Assembly: GCF_000717595.1 (NCBI RefSeq)
Contig: NZ_JNZO01000005.1
Location: 186,001-250,000, forward strand
DNA length: 64,000 bases
Origin: Streptomyces flavochromogenes
GTDB lineage: Bacteria > Actinomycetota > Actinomycetes > Streptomycetales > Streptomycetaceae
Direction: 5' to 3'
Position numbers and translations under genes: made by a program. Shown here piece after piece: positions 49,660 through 57,536 of the stretch. Numbering within the stretch: the stretch's first letter is position 1; every line of letters starts with the position of its first letter. The notes below the pieces were generated by a model, which made no database searches, had not been told where the DNA came from, and saw nothing but the letters and a program-made list of their open reading frames with translations.

Positions 49660-49692
49660 GGCCATCTAGGTCAAATGATGGCCTAGATGACC
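49660..49692. promoter_or_regulatory. Operator-like dyad between the MFS exporter and WYL regulator
   Basis: Arms GGCCATCTAGGTCA (49660-49673) and TGGCCTAGATGACC (49679-49692), 14 bases each with two mismatches to perfect symmetry and a five-base spacer. It sits 14 bases upstream of the MFS start and covers the first start codon of the regulator (ATG 49687), so binding could control both genes. Confidence 0.75.
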
Positions 49693-50667
49693 CTCATCCT
49701 GAAACGTATGACGGACACCCCGGTACGACTCCTGAATCTGCTCTCGCTCCTTCAGACCCCGCGTGAGTGGCCCGGAAGCGAGCTCGCCGAACGGCTCTCG
49801 GTCTCCCCGCGCACCATCCGCCGGGACATCGACCGGCTCCGTGACCTCGGCTATCCCGTCGAGGCGACGCTCGGCGCGGTCGGCGGCTACCGGCTCGTCG
49901 CCGGTACGGCCATGCCGCCGCTGCTGCTCGACGACGAGGAGGCCGTCGCCATCGCGGTCGGGCTGCGGGCGGGGGCGGGGCACGCGATCGAGGGCGTCGA
50001 GGAGGCGTCGGTACGGGCCCTGGCGAAGCTGGAGCAGGTGCTGCCGGCGCGGCTCCGGCACCGGGTCTCGACGCTCCAGAACGCGACGATCCCGCTGACG
50101 CGGGGGGACGGCGCGACGGTCACCCCCGCCACTCTGACCACCCTGGCCGGCACGGTCACCGGCCGCGAGAAGCTCCGCTTCGGATACCGGGCGGGCGACG
50201 GGGCCGAGTCGAAGCGCCTGGTCGAGCCCTACCGGCTGGTCTCCACAGGGCGCCGTTGGTATCTGGTGGCGTACGACCTGGGGCGGGAGGACTGGCGGAC
50301 CTTCCGGGTGGACCGGGTGAGCGACCCGCTCGCCACGGGGGCCCGCTTCACACCGCGGGAGCTGCCCGCGGGCGACGCGGCGCAGCTCCTGGTGCGCTCC
50401 ATGTCGCGGGCGCAGCCGGAACTCGACCTGGACGTCGCCTTCGAGGCTCCGGCCGACTTCGTCACGGCGCGGCTCCCCTCCCACCTGGTCCCGACGGCGA
50501 CGGGCCCGACGACCTGCCGCCTCCGCGCCCGCTCGGCGGACTCGGTCGAATGGCTGGCCATCCGCCTCGCCCTGGTGGACGCCCCCTTCACGATCCACAG
50601 CCCGACGTCGCTGCTGACGTACGTGGAGGACCTGGGGGCACGGCTGACGGCGTCGACGGTGAGGTGA
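49687..50667 (+). CDS. YafY-type HTH/WYL-domain transcriptional regulator
   Basis: A 326-residue regulator: N-terminal HTH (VRLLNLLSLLQTPREWPGSELAERL...SPRTIRRDIDRLRDLGYPVEA), a middle WYL region with YRLVSTGRRWYLVAYDLGREDWRTFRVDRV, and the WCX C-terminal extension. WYL domains sense ligands, nucleic acids or nucleotides. ATG 49687 or ATG 49708 could be used; the dyad covers the former. It is divergent from the MFS exporter and its probable regulator. Confidence 0.92.
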   Translation: MTLILKRMTDTPVRLLNLLSLLQTPREWPGSELAERLSVSPRTIRRDIDRLRDLGYPVEATLGAVGGYRLVAGTAMPPLLLDDEEAVAIAVGLRAGAGHAIEGVEEASVRALAKLEQVLPARLRHRVSTLQNATIPLTRGDGATVTPATLTTLAGTVTGREKLRFGYRAGDGAESKRLVEPYRLVSTGRRWYLVAYDLGREDWRTFRVDRVSDPLATGARFTPRELPAGDAAQLLVRSMSRAQPELDLDVAFEAPADFVTARLPSHLVPTATGPTTCRLRARSADSVEWLAIRLALVDAPFTIHSPTSLLTYVEDLGARLTASTVR

Positions 50668-50680
50668 GGACGGCGCGGGC

Positions 50681-50711
50681 CCGGGGGCCGGGGGCTCGCC
50701 CCGGCCCCCGG
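50681..50711. terminator. Bidirectional terminator between WYL regulator and hrdD
   Basis: Perfect 13-bp GC stem (50681-50693 with 50699-50711), loop GCTCG, between convergent stops. Confidence 0.82.
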
Positions 50712-50740
50712 CACGTGCCGGCACCGGGCCGCCGGCCGCC

Positions 50741-51742
50741 CTAGGCCACCGCGTCGAAGCCCGTGTCGTGCGCCATCTTCTTCAGTTCGAGGAGCGCGTG
50801 CTTCTCGATCTGCCGGATCCGCTCGCGCGTCAGGCCGTGCTGCTTGCCGACCTCCGTCAGCGTCCGCTCGCGCCCGTCCTCGATCCCGTACCGCATGCGG
50901 ATGATCGAGGCCGTCCGGTGGTCGAGCTTGTCGATGAGGTCGTCGAGTTCCTCGCTGCGCAGCAGCGTGAGCACCGACTGCTCCGGCGAGATCGCCGACG
51001 TGTCCTCCAGGAGGTCGCCGAACTGCGTCTCGCCCTCGTCGTCCACCGACATGTTCAGCGAGACCGGGTCACGCGCCCAGTCGAGCACGTCGACGACCCG
51101 CTCGGGCTTCGTGTCGAGCTCGGCCGCGATCTCCGCCGGCTCCGGCTCGCGGCCGTGCTCGCGGTTGAACTCGCGCTGCACCCGGCGGATCCTGCCGAGC
51201 TCCTCCACGAGGTGGACGGGGAGCCGGATCGTGCGGGACTGGTCGGCGATGGACCGGGTGATGGCCTGGCGGATCCACCACGTGGCGTACGTGGAGAACT
51301 TGAAGCCCTTCGCGTAGTCGAACTTCTCGACCGCGCGCACCAGGCCCGCGTTCCCTTCCTGGATCAGGTCGAGCAGCGGCAGCCCGCTGCGCGGGTAGCG
51401 CCGGGCGACGGCCACCACGAGCCGCAGGTTGGACTTGATGAAGAGGTCCTTGGCACGCTCGCCCGCCTCGTAGAGCGCTTCGAGCTCCTCGCGGGACGCG
51501 CCGCCGGCCTCGGACTCCACCTCACCGTCGAGTATCTGCCGGGCGTAGACGCCCGCCTCGATCGTCTGGGAGAGCTCGACCTCCTTGGCGGCGTCGAGCA
51601 GGGGCGTGCGCGCGATCTCGTCGAGGTACATGCCGACCAGGTCGCGGTCGGCGATCTCCCCGCCCACGGCGCGAACGCTGCTTGCCCGTGCGGCCCCGCT
51701 CTTGGCGGAGGTCTGACGACGGGCGACGGCACGGGTTGCCAT
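50741..51742 (-). CDS. hrdD: RNA polymerase sigma factor HrdD (sigma-70 group 2)
   Basis: A 333-residue non-essential principal-like sigma factor. Region 1.2 (DLVGMYLDEIARTPLL), region 2 (LRLVVAVARRYPRSGLPLLDLIQEGN, FKFSTYATWWIRQAI), region 3 and region 4 (RERTLTEVGKQHGLTRERIRQIEKHAL) are complete. The MATRAVARR start at ATG 51742 has AGGGAG upstream. Identity as HrdD rather than HrdA or HrdC is supported by that N-terminus and by a perfect SigR-type promoter 62 bases upstream; SigR control of hrdD is established in S. coelicolor. Confidence 0.92.
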   Translation of the reverse strand: MATRAVARRQTSAKSGAARASSVRAVGGEIADRDLVGMYLDEIARTPLLDAAKEVELSQTIEAGVYARQILDGEVESEAGGASREELEALYEAGERAKDLFIKSNLRLVVAVARRYPRSGLPLLDLIQEGNAGLVRAVEKFDYAKGFKFSTYATWWIRQAITRSIADQSRTIRLPVHLVEELGRIRRVQREFNREHGREPEPAEIAAELDTKPERVVDVLDWARDPVSLNMSVDDEGETQFGDLLEDTSAISPEQSVLTLLRSEELDDLIDKLDHRTASIIRMRYGIEDGRERTLTEVGKQHGLTRERIRQIEKHALLELKKMAHDTGFDAVA

Positions 51743-51803
51743 GCGTGCTCCCTTGCTGAGTAGGTCGCGACACCTTTTCGGGTGCCCTGCATCCGACGGA
51801 AAC

Positions 51804-51829
51804 AACGACTGGAATCAGGACAGAATTCC
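51804..51829 (-). promoter_or_regulatory. SigR-type promoter of hrdD
   Basis: Minus strand: GGAAT (51829-51825), an 18-base spacer, then GTT (51806-51804). This matches the thiol-stress sigma factor SigR consensus GGAAT-N18-GTT exactly. The -10 lies 62 bases upstream of the hrdD ATG. Confidence 0.85.
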
Positions 51830-52137
51830 CACCCGGCGCATGGATTTTCGCGATCATGCAGTATCCTGCGCGGCCGCCGCCCCTGTGGGCATGCCTTCGG
51901 CACCCACGGAGGCGCAGGTCAGACCGGGCACGGGGGGTGATCCGACGCCGCTCGCGGGGTCCCCGACCACACCGTCGGTGAGACCGCGATCACATGCGGC
52001 GTCATCCCTCTAGACGCGTGGGCGGGCCATCGGGTTGCCCGTGGACGGGCGGAGCCGTCTCGGTCTCCCGGACTAGGTCCCGGGCCGCCTCCCGGCCTCG
52101 GTCCCGAGCCCGTTACGGCCCGCCCCTCCCCCGCCCT

Positions 52138-52143
52138 AGCGTC
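52138..52143 (+). promoter_or_regulatory. Candidate -10 for leaderless transcription
   Basis: TAGCGT seven bases before the ATG at 52150, with no ribosome-binding site between them. Confidence 0.45.
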
Positions 52144-52149
52144 GCCCCC

Positions 52150-53238
52150 ATGAGCGACGCATCCGGCACCGACACATCCGGCACCGAAGCCGGCACGGCC
52201 CCTGCGGCCCCCGACGCCTCCGGCACCCTCGACGAAGCCCTCGAACGCCTCCACACCACGGGCCCCGAGCGCAACGGCTGGCTCACCAACCACGCCCCCA
52301 TGGCCGTCGAGGCCCTGGTCCGCAACGGCCAGGCCCCGACCGTGCACCGCTGGCTGGACCACTACGCGCACAAGCTGGAGGAGCTGCCGCCCCCGTCCCG
52401 GCCGGTGACGGCCGACGGCTGGCGCGAGGCGCTCGGCGACCCGGCCCGGATCACCGACTGGACGCGCTTCTTCGGCCGCGAGCTCGCCGGGCGCCCCTGG
52501 CGGGAGGTCCTCGCCGAGTGGTGGCCCCGGCTGCTCCCGGGCATCTCGGCCTCGGCGACGCATCCCGTGATCCGGACCGGTCACGCCGTGCGGACCCTCC
52601 TGTCGTCCGAGGAGGCGTCCGGGGGCGGGGGAGCGACCGCCCCCCGCCTCGCCGAGCTCGCCCACGCCCTCGGCTACTGGGCGGCCCGCAACACGCCACT
52701 GCCCCCGCTCGCCGCGCTGTCCGTGGCACCCACGGCGGCCACCGCGCTCGACGCCGTACCGCCGGTTCCGGTACAGGAGGGCGGGATCCGTGACCGGCTC
52801 CCGCAGCTGACGGCGTTCCCGGTCTGGGGTGCGGCCGCGGACCCCGACACCGCGAAGGCCCTGCTCACCGAGCTGGTCACGGCGGCCACCCACCGGTACG
52901 CGACCCACGGCCACGGCGAGCCGATCATGCTGGTCCATGCGGCGACCGCGCCCAACGCGGTCCTGCGCGCCCTGCCCGCGCTCCCCCGCGAGCTGTGGGC
53001 GCCGAGTCTGGCGGCGGCGTGGACGGCGGCGGCCGCGGTGACCGCCGCGTACGCCCCGCCGGAGCCCGCCGCGTACACGCCCACGCTCCTCACCGCCGAG
53101 GAGGTCTTCGAGCGGGCGGCGGCACACGGCGACGACCACACGATCAAGTTCACGGACACGGCGCTCGACGTCGGCGACCCGATCGCCCTGGCCGCCGCGA
53201 CCCGCTCGATCGAACTGAATCCACCGCTGCTCCGGTGA
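52150..53238 (+). CDS. Questin oxidase-like protein (DUF4243)
   Basis: A 362-residue soluble protein resembling the questin oxidase-like family: LTNHAPMAVEALVRNGQ near the N-terminus, WREVLAEWWPRLLPGISASATHPVIRTGHAVR in the middle, and a C-terminal HTIKFTDTAL. Fungal members perform Baeyer-Villiger cleavage of questin; the bacterial substrates are unknown. ATG 52150 is probably leaderless. Confidence 0.8.
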   Translation: MSDASGTDTSGTEAGTAPAAPDASGTLDEALERLHTTGPERNGWLTNHAPMAVEALVRNGQAPTVHRWLDHYAHKLEELPPPSRPVTADGWREALGDPARITDWTRFFGRELAGRPWREVLAEWWPRLLPGISASATHPVIRTGHAVRTLLSSEEASGGGGATAPRLAELAHALGYWAARNTPLPPLAALSVAPTAATALDAVPPVPVQEGGIRDRLPQLTAFPVWGAAADPDTAKALLTELVTAATHRYATHGHGEPIMLVHAATAPNAVLRALPALPRELWAPSLAAAWTAAAAVTAAYAPPEPAAYTPTLLTAEEVFERAAAHGDDHTIKFTDTALDVGDPIALAAATRSIELNPPLLR

Positions 53239-53289
53239 GCCCGTGCACGGCCCGGCCCGGCCCGAAAGGCGGACTCAGGAACCCGTCGG

Positions 53290-54096
53290 CTACCCGAACT
53301 GCACCGACCGCTTGGCGAGCCCCATCCAGAATCCGTCGATGACCGACCGCTCCTCGTCGAGGTCGCCCGCCGCGTCCGCGGCGCCCATCGTGACGAAGAG
53401 GGGGGCGAAGTGCTCCGTACGCGGGTGGGCGAGGCGTCCGGCCGGCGACTTGTGCTCGAAGTCGAGCAGCGCGTCCACGTCCTGCGCGGCGAGGGCCTCG
53501 TGCCCCCAGGCGTCGAACTCGGCCGACCAGCCCGGCACGCCGCCGCCGGTGTGGCGGAGCGCGGCCAGGTTGTGGGTGAAGAAGCCGCTGCCCACGATCA
53601 GGACGCCCTCGTCGCGGAGCGGGGCGAGCCTGCGCCCGATGTCCATGAGGCGGCGCGGGTCGAGGGTGGGCATGGAGATCTGGAGTACGGGGATGTCGGC
53701 GCCCGGGAACATCTCGACGAGCGGCACGTACGCGCCGTGGTCGAGGCCCCGGTCGGGGATGTCCTGCACGGGGTGGCCGGGGGCGCGGAGCAGCTTGTGG
53801 ACGGCTTCGGCGAGCCGGGGCGCGCCGGGGGCCGCGTACCGGACGCGGTAGTAGTGCTCGGGGAAGCCCCAGAAGTCGTAGACGAGTGGGACGGTCTCGG
53901 TGGCGCCGAGGGCCAGCGGGGCCTCTTCCCAGTGGGCGGAGACCATGAGGATGGCCGTGGGGCGGGGAAGGCCCGCGGACCAGGCGGCGAGCTCTCCGGG
54001 CCAGACGGGGTCGTCGGCGAGCGGCGGGGCGCCGTGGGACAGGTAGAGGGCGGGCATCCGCGCGCGCGTGGCCTCTGTTTCCAGCGTGGCGTCCAT
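53290..54096 (-). CDS. Extradiol ring-cleavage dioxygenase, LigB/DODA class III
   Basis: A 268-residue enzyme of the 4,5-DOPA dioxygenase type. Expected metal ligands: His in LYLSHGAP, His in MVSAHWEE, and His in LDHGAYVPL; a further conserved GSGFFTHNL and HFAPLFVTMGAA are visible. It cleaves catecholic rings using a non-haem metal. ATG 54096 has GGAGG eight bases upstream. It is divergent from a MarR regulator with paired inverted boxes between them, a typical phenolic- or quinone-responsive module. Confidence 0.9.
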   Translation of the reverse strand: MDATLETEATRARMPALYLSHGAPPLADDPVWPGELAAWSAGLPRPTAILMVSAHWEEAPLALGATETVPLVYDFWGFPEHYYRVRYAAPGAPRLAEAVHKLLRAPGHPVQDIPDRGLDHGAYVPLVEMFPGADIPVLQISMPTLDPRRLMDIGRRLAPLRDEGVLIVGSGFFTHNLAALRHTGGGVPGWSAEFDAWGHEALAAQDVDALLDFEHKSPAGRLAHPRTEHFAPLFVTMGAADAAGDLDEERSVIDGFWMGLAKRSVQFG

Positions 54097-54128
54097 GGCG
54101 ACCACCTCCGGTTTCTCGGTCTCGGCAG

Positions 54129-54191
54129 GTTCTTGAAACTTCAAGCGTCCTGCCGTACACCGTAGACCTATGTAGTTCAACTTTCAAGAAC
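54129..54191. promoter_or_regulatory. Paired inverted MarR-type boxes
   Basis: GTTCTTGAAA (54129-54138) and its exact complement TTTCAAGAAC (54182-54191) face each other 43 bases apart. The first box also forms the palindrome CTTGAAACTTCAAG (54132-54145), and the second is an imperfect version. They flank both promoters of the dioxygenase and MarR genes. Confidence 0.75.
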
Positions 54192-54211
54192 GAGTCGTAC
54201 GATTGGGCACC

Positions 54212-54709
54212 ATGGGAGACATGACCGAACCCCGCTGGCTCACCGACGAGGAGCAGCACGTCTGGCGCGCGTACCTGCACGCCACCACGCTCCTGGAGGA
54301 CCACCTCGACCGCCAGCTGCAGCGCGACGCCGGGATGCCGCACATCTACTACGGGCTCCTCGTCCAGCTCTCCCAGGCCCCGCGCCGCCGGCTGCGGATG
54401 ACCGAGCTGGCGAAGAGCGCCAAGATCACCCGCTCCCGTCTCTCCCACGCCATCGCCCGCCTGGAGAAGAACGGCTGGGTACGACGCGAGAACTGCCCCT
54501 CCGACAAGCGGGGCCAGTTCGCGCGGCTCACGGACGAGGGCATGGAGGTCCTCCGGCAGAACGCCCCCGGCCACGTGGCCGCGGTCCGCCAGGCCCTCTT
54601 CGACCGGCTCTCCCCCGATCAGGTGAAGCAGCTCGGCGCGATCATGCGGGTCATGGCCGAGGGCCTCGAACCCACGGACGCGGACGCGGACCTGCCCTGG
54701 CTCCGCTGA
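54212..54709 (+). CDS. MarR-family transcriptional regulator
   Basis: A 165-residue winged-helix regulator with the MarR core: LHATTLLEDHLDRQLQRDAG, MTELAKSAKITRSRLSHAIARLEKNGWVRR and the wing CPSDKRGQFARLTDEG. A -10-like TACGAT ends eight bases before ATG 54212, favouring a leaderless start there over ATG 54221. It likely represses itself and the divergent dioxygenase through the boxes at 54129-54191, with relief by an aromatic ligand (inference). Confidence 0.92.
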   Translation: MGDMTEPRWLTDEEQHVWRAYLHATTLLEDHLDRQLQRDAGMPHIYYGLLVQLSQAPRRRLRMTELAKSAKITRSRLSHAIARLEKNGWVRRENCPSDKRGQFARLTDEGMEVLRQNAPGHVAAVRQALFDRLSPDQVKQLGAIMRVMAEGLEPTDADADLPWLR

Positions 54710-54748
54710 CCAGCAGCGGAACCAGGGCAGGCATCACACGACGTACGG

Positions 54749-54790
54749 GATCACGGGCACGGGATCACCGGCACGCGATCACGGGCACGC
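54749..54790. repeat. 14-bp tandem repeat, three copies
   Basis: GATCACGGGCACGG-type units at 54749, 54763 and 54777, each differing at one or two bases, between convergent MarR and MFS stops. Confidence 0.85.
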
Positions 54791-54806
54791 GACCGGATCT
54801 GCGGGA

Positions 54807-56336
54807 TCAGTGCGCGATGACCGGCACCTTCACCTCGTCCTCCGCGCCCTCGCCGGACCCGGCGACGATCCCGGTGTCCGGCTTCCCGGTGTTGATAAGG
54901 GTGAAGGCGATCACGGCCGAGGCGGCCAGGATGCCGACGGCCCACCAGATGGCCGCCGTGTAGCCCTCGACCATGCCCTGGAGCTGCAGCAGCTTCTGCG
55001 CGGCCGGAGTGGTCGCCCCCGCCGCGTTGTCCGTGAGGTACGCGGTGGTCGCCGAGGCGGCGATCGTGTTCAGCAGGGCCGTACCGATGGCGCCGCCCAC
55101 CTGCTGCGAGGTGTTGACCATCGCGGAGGCCACACCGGCGTCCCGCGGGTCCACACCGTGCGTGGCGAGCGACATGGCCGGCATGAACGCCGTACCCATG
55201 CCCAGACCGAGGAGCAGCTGCGCGGGCAGGATCAGACCGGCGTACGACGTGCCGACCTCCAGCTGGGTGAGCAGCAGCATGCCGACACCGGCGGTCAGGA
55301 AGCCCGGGGCCATGAGCAGCCGCGGCGGGACGCGGGTCATCAGCCGCGTACCGATCTGCGTCGAGCCGATGATCATGCCCGCGATCATCGGGAGGAACGC
55401 GAAGCCCGTCATGACCGGGGAGTAGCCCTTCACGACCTGCAGGTAGTAGGTCAGGAAGAGGAACAGCCCGAACATCGCGATGACCGCGAGGCCCAGCGAC
55501 AGGTAGACACCGCCGCGGTTGCGGTCGGTCAGGACCCGCAGCGGCAGCAGCGGGGACTTCACCTTCGCCTCGGTCAGCACGAAGGCGCCCAGCAGCACCA
55601 CGGAGCCGACGAACATGCCGATCGTGCCGGCGTCGCTCCAGCCCTCGGACTCGGCGCGGGTGAAGCCGTAGACGAGCGCGACCAGACCCAGGGTGGACAG
55701 GATCACACCGGGGATGTCGAGCGTGGAGCGGTTGCGGCTGCCCGCGGGCTCACGGATGACGAGGTACGCGCCGACGGCGGCGACGATCGCGAACGGGATG
55801 TTGACGAAGAAGGTCCAGCGCCAGTTCAGGTACTCGGTGAGGAAACCGCCGAGGATCAGACCCACGGCGCCGCCACCACCGGCGATCGCGCCGTAGATGC
55901 CGAAGGCCTTGGCGCGCTCCTTGGCGTCGGTGAAGGTCACGGCGAGCAGCGACAGCGCGGCGGGCGCGAGGAGTGCGCCGAAGGCGCCCTGGAGCGCGCG
56001 GGCGCCCAGCATCATGGCCTCGCCGGTCGCGGCGCCGCCGAGGGCGGACGCGAGGGCGAAGCCGATCAGGCCGACGACGAAGGTGCGCTTGCGGCCCCAC
56101 AGGTCGGCGATGCGGCCGCCGAAGAGGAGCAGACCACCGAAGGCGAGGGCATAGGCGGTGATGACCCACTGCCGGTTGCCGTCCGATATCCCCAGGTCCT
56201 GCTGGGCGGAGGGCAGCGCGATGTTCACGATCGTCGCGTCGAGCACGACCATCAGCTGGGCGAGCGCGATGAAGACGAGCGCCTTCCAGCGGCCCGGATC
56301 GGGGTGGGTCACGGTGTTGTCGGGGACTTTCGGCAT
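54807..56336 (-). CDS. MFS drug exporter, DHA2 (EmrB/QacA) family
   Basis: A 509-residue transporter with about 14 helices. Motifs: VVLDATIVNIALPSAQQDL in helix 1, WVITAYALAFGGLLLFGGRIADLWGRKR (motif A), and a GGGGAVGLILGGFLTE motif-C-like stretch. ATG 56336 has AGAGGTGG nine bases upstream; an in-frame GTG at 56348 is possible. It lies 115 bases downstream of a TetR repressor on the same strand, a standard efflux arrangement. It is similar to, but clearly not a copy of, the exporter at 48.1-49.6 kb. Confidence 0.92.
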   Translation of the reverse strand: MPKVPDNTVTHPDPGRWKALVFIALAQLMVVLDATIVNIALPSAQQDLGISDGNRQWVITAYALAFGGLLLFGGRIADLWGRKRTFVVGLIGFALASALGGAATGEAMMLGARALQGAFGALLAPAALSLLAVTFTDAKERAKAFGIYGAIAGGGGAVGLILGGFLTEYLNWRWTFFVNIPFAIVAAVGAYLVIREPAGSRNRSTLDIPGVILSTLGLVALVYGFTRAESEGWSDAGTIGMFVGSVVLLGAFVLTEAKVKSPLLPLRVLTDRNRGGVYLSLGLAVIAMFGLFLFLTYYLQVVKGYSPVMTGFAFLPMIAGMIIGSTQIGTRLMTRVPPRLLMAPGFLTAGVGMLLLTQLEVGTSYAGLILPAQLLLGLGMGTAFMPAMSLATHGVDPRDAGVASAMVNTSQQVGGAIGTALLNTIAASATTAYLTDNAAGATTPAAQKLLQLQGMVEGYTAAIWWAVGILAASAVIAFTLINTGKPDTGIVAGSGEGAEDEVKVPVIAH

Positions 56337-56451
56337 GGGGGTAGCCACCTCTTGGCGCGTACTGGTGAAAAAAGGACGTATAGGTAAGTCGGGCGGAGCG
56401 CGGGTTACGTAGGCCGGGCCCCCCGGGGGAGGACGCTCACGACGACGGCGC

Positions 56452-57117
56452 TCACGACGAGCAGGAGTCGCGTCTCAGGTCCTCCAGGGTCGCGGCCTTC
56501 CCGGGCAGCTCGGAGCGCGCGGGCGCCTCCAGGCCGTCGAGGAACAGCAGCAGATGACGGCGGACGAACTGGTCGAAGGCCGCGCAGCCCGATCCGGGCA
56601 GCGGTCGGGTGAGCTGGGAGAGCGCCACCATCAGGTCCCCCACGCCCACGTCGGTGCGCAGCCGACCGGCCCGCTGGGCCCGCTCGACGAGGCCCTGGAC
56701 GGCCTCCTCCAGGCGGGCGCGCTCGGCGATCAGGTCGGGGTGGTCCTTGTCGAAGGCGCCGTCGAGCATCGGGCACAGGGCGCCGACGCGCTCGTCGGCG
56801 GCGCCGAGGGTGAACCGGCGGAGGGCGGCGAAGGTGTCGCTCTCCTCCTCGGCGGCCCGTTCGGCGACCTCGGTGACGCGGGCCATGAGCGAGAGGACGA
56901 CCTCGTGGACGAGGTCGGTGCGTTCGGGGAAGTTCCGGTAGAGCGTGGCGTTCCCGACGCCGGCCCGGCGTGCGATCTCGTCGTAGGGCACCTGGGACCC
57001 GAACTCGACGAACATCTCGCGGGCCGCCGTCACGATCCGCTCGCGGTTGCGCAGGGCGTCCGCGCGCGGGCGGGGTACGCGCCGGGCGGACGCGGAATCG
57101 GCGACGGTGCTGGTCAC
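56452..57117 (-). CDS. TetR-family transcriptional regulator
   Basis: A 221-residue repressor with a clear HTH: RERIVTAAREMFVEFG, VPYDEIARRAGVGNATLYRNFPERTDL. The ligand-binding domain ends in a short tail with two adjacent Ser after Cys. GTG 57117 has GAGGAGG eight bases upstream. Probable regulator of the downstream MFS exporter. Confidence 0.93.
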   Translation of the reverse strand: MTSTVADSASARRVPRPRADALRNRERIVTAAREMFVEFGSQVPYDEIARRAGVGNATLYRNFPERTDLVHEVVLSLMARVTEVAERAAEEESDTFAALRRFTLGAADERVGALCPMLDGAFDKDHPDLIAERARLEEAVQGLVERAQRAGRLRTDVGVGDLMVALSQLTRPLPGSGCAAFDQFVRRHLLLFLDGLEAPARSELPGKAATLEDLRRDSCSS

Positions 57118-57536
57118 GCCACGACCTCCTCTGAGGGTCATTCGGGGGGATCCCGGAAGCCGTCTCCGGGATATCCGGGGAGGGACTCCCCACTTCGCTG
57201 AACACAGTCATAAACGGGGACCTGGTCCCCGGTTATTTCCCCGTCGTCGTGTGACCTGAGCCACACACCCGGGACCTCCCGGAGCGCCCGCCCTCCGGTC
57301 CCCGAACAGACCCCGCGCGCCGGTCCCCGGCAGGTCCCCGGCCGGCCCTCGGCACGTCCTCGGCACGTCCTCGACAGGTCCCCGGCCGGCCCTCGGCAGG
57401 TCCTCGGCAGGTCCACCGATCGGGCCACCCGGCGCGCGCGCCGGAAGCGCTCGTCACAGAGTGATCGCACAGCGCGACCCCGCGAGCACCGGAAGGGGCC
57501 GTGCCGCCGACCTGCCCCCACCGGAGAGGCGCCCGT
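57118..57536. other. Divergent region between the TetR gene and the metalloprotease gene
   Basis: 419 bases. It contains an 8-copy 11-bp tandem repeat (57325-57412) and must hold both promoters. No RNA gene or credible small CDS is seen. Confidence 0.55.
57325..57412. repeat. 11-bp tandem repeat, eight copies
   Basis: Eight head-to-tail units of the form C-C-(C/T)-C-G-(G/A)-C-(A/C)-(G/C)-G-(T/C), all 11 bases long, with three variants recurring in order. Unit length equals about one DNA helical turn. The array ends 124 bases before the metalloprotease start. Confidence 0.85.

Larger units (their letters stand above)
51743..52149. other. Divergent region between hrdD and the questin-oxidase-like gene
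   Basis: 407 bases. It holds the SigR-type hrdD promoter (51804-51829) and a leaderless -10 box for the next gene (52138-52143). A short imperfect hairpin with a TTCG loop lies around 51887-51909. I see no further gene. Confidence 0.55.

Noticed and set aside
54749..54790. 14-bp triple repeat as an operator
   Set aside because: It lies between convergent stops, far from any promoter, so it is listed only as a repeat.
48113..56336. The two DHA2 exporters as a recent duplication
   Set aside because: They share family motifs but differ through most of their length and have different regulators, so ordinary family members are more likely.
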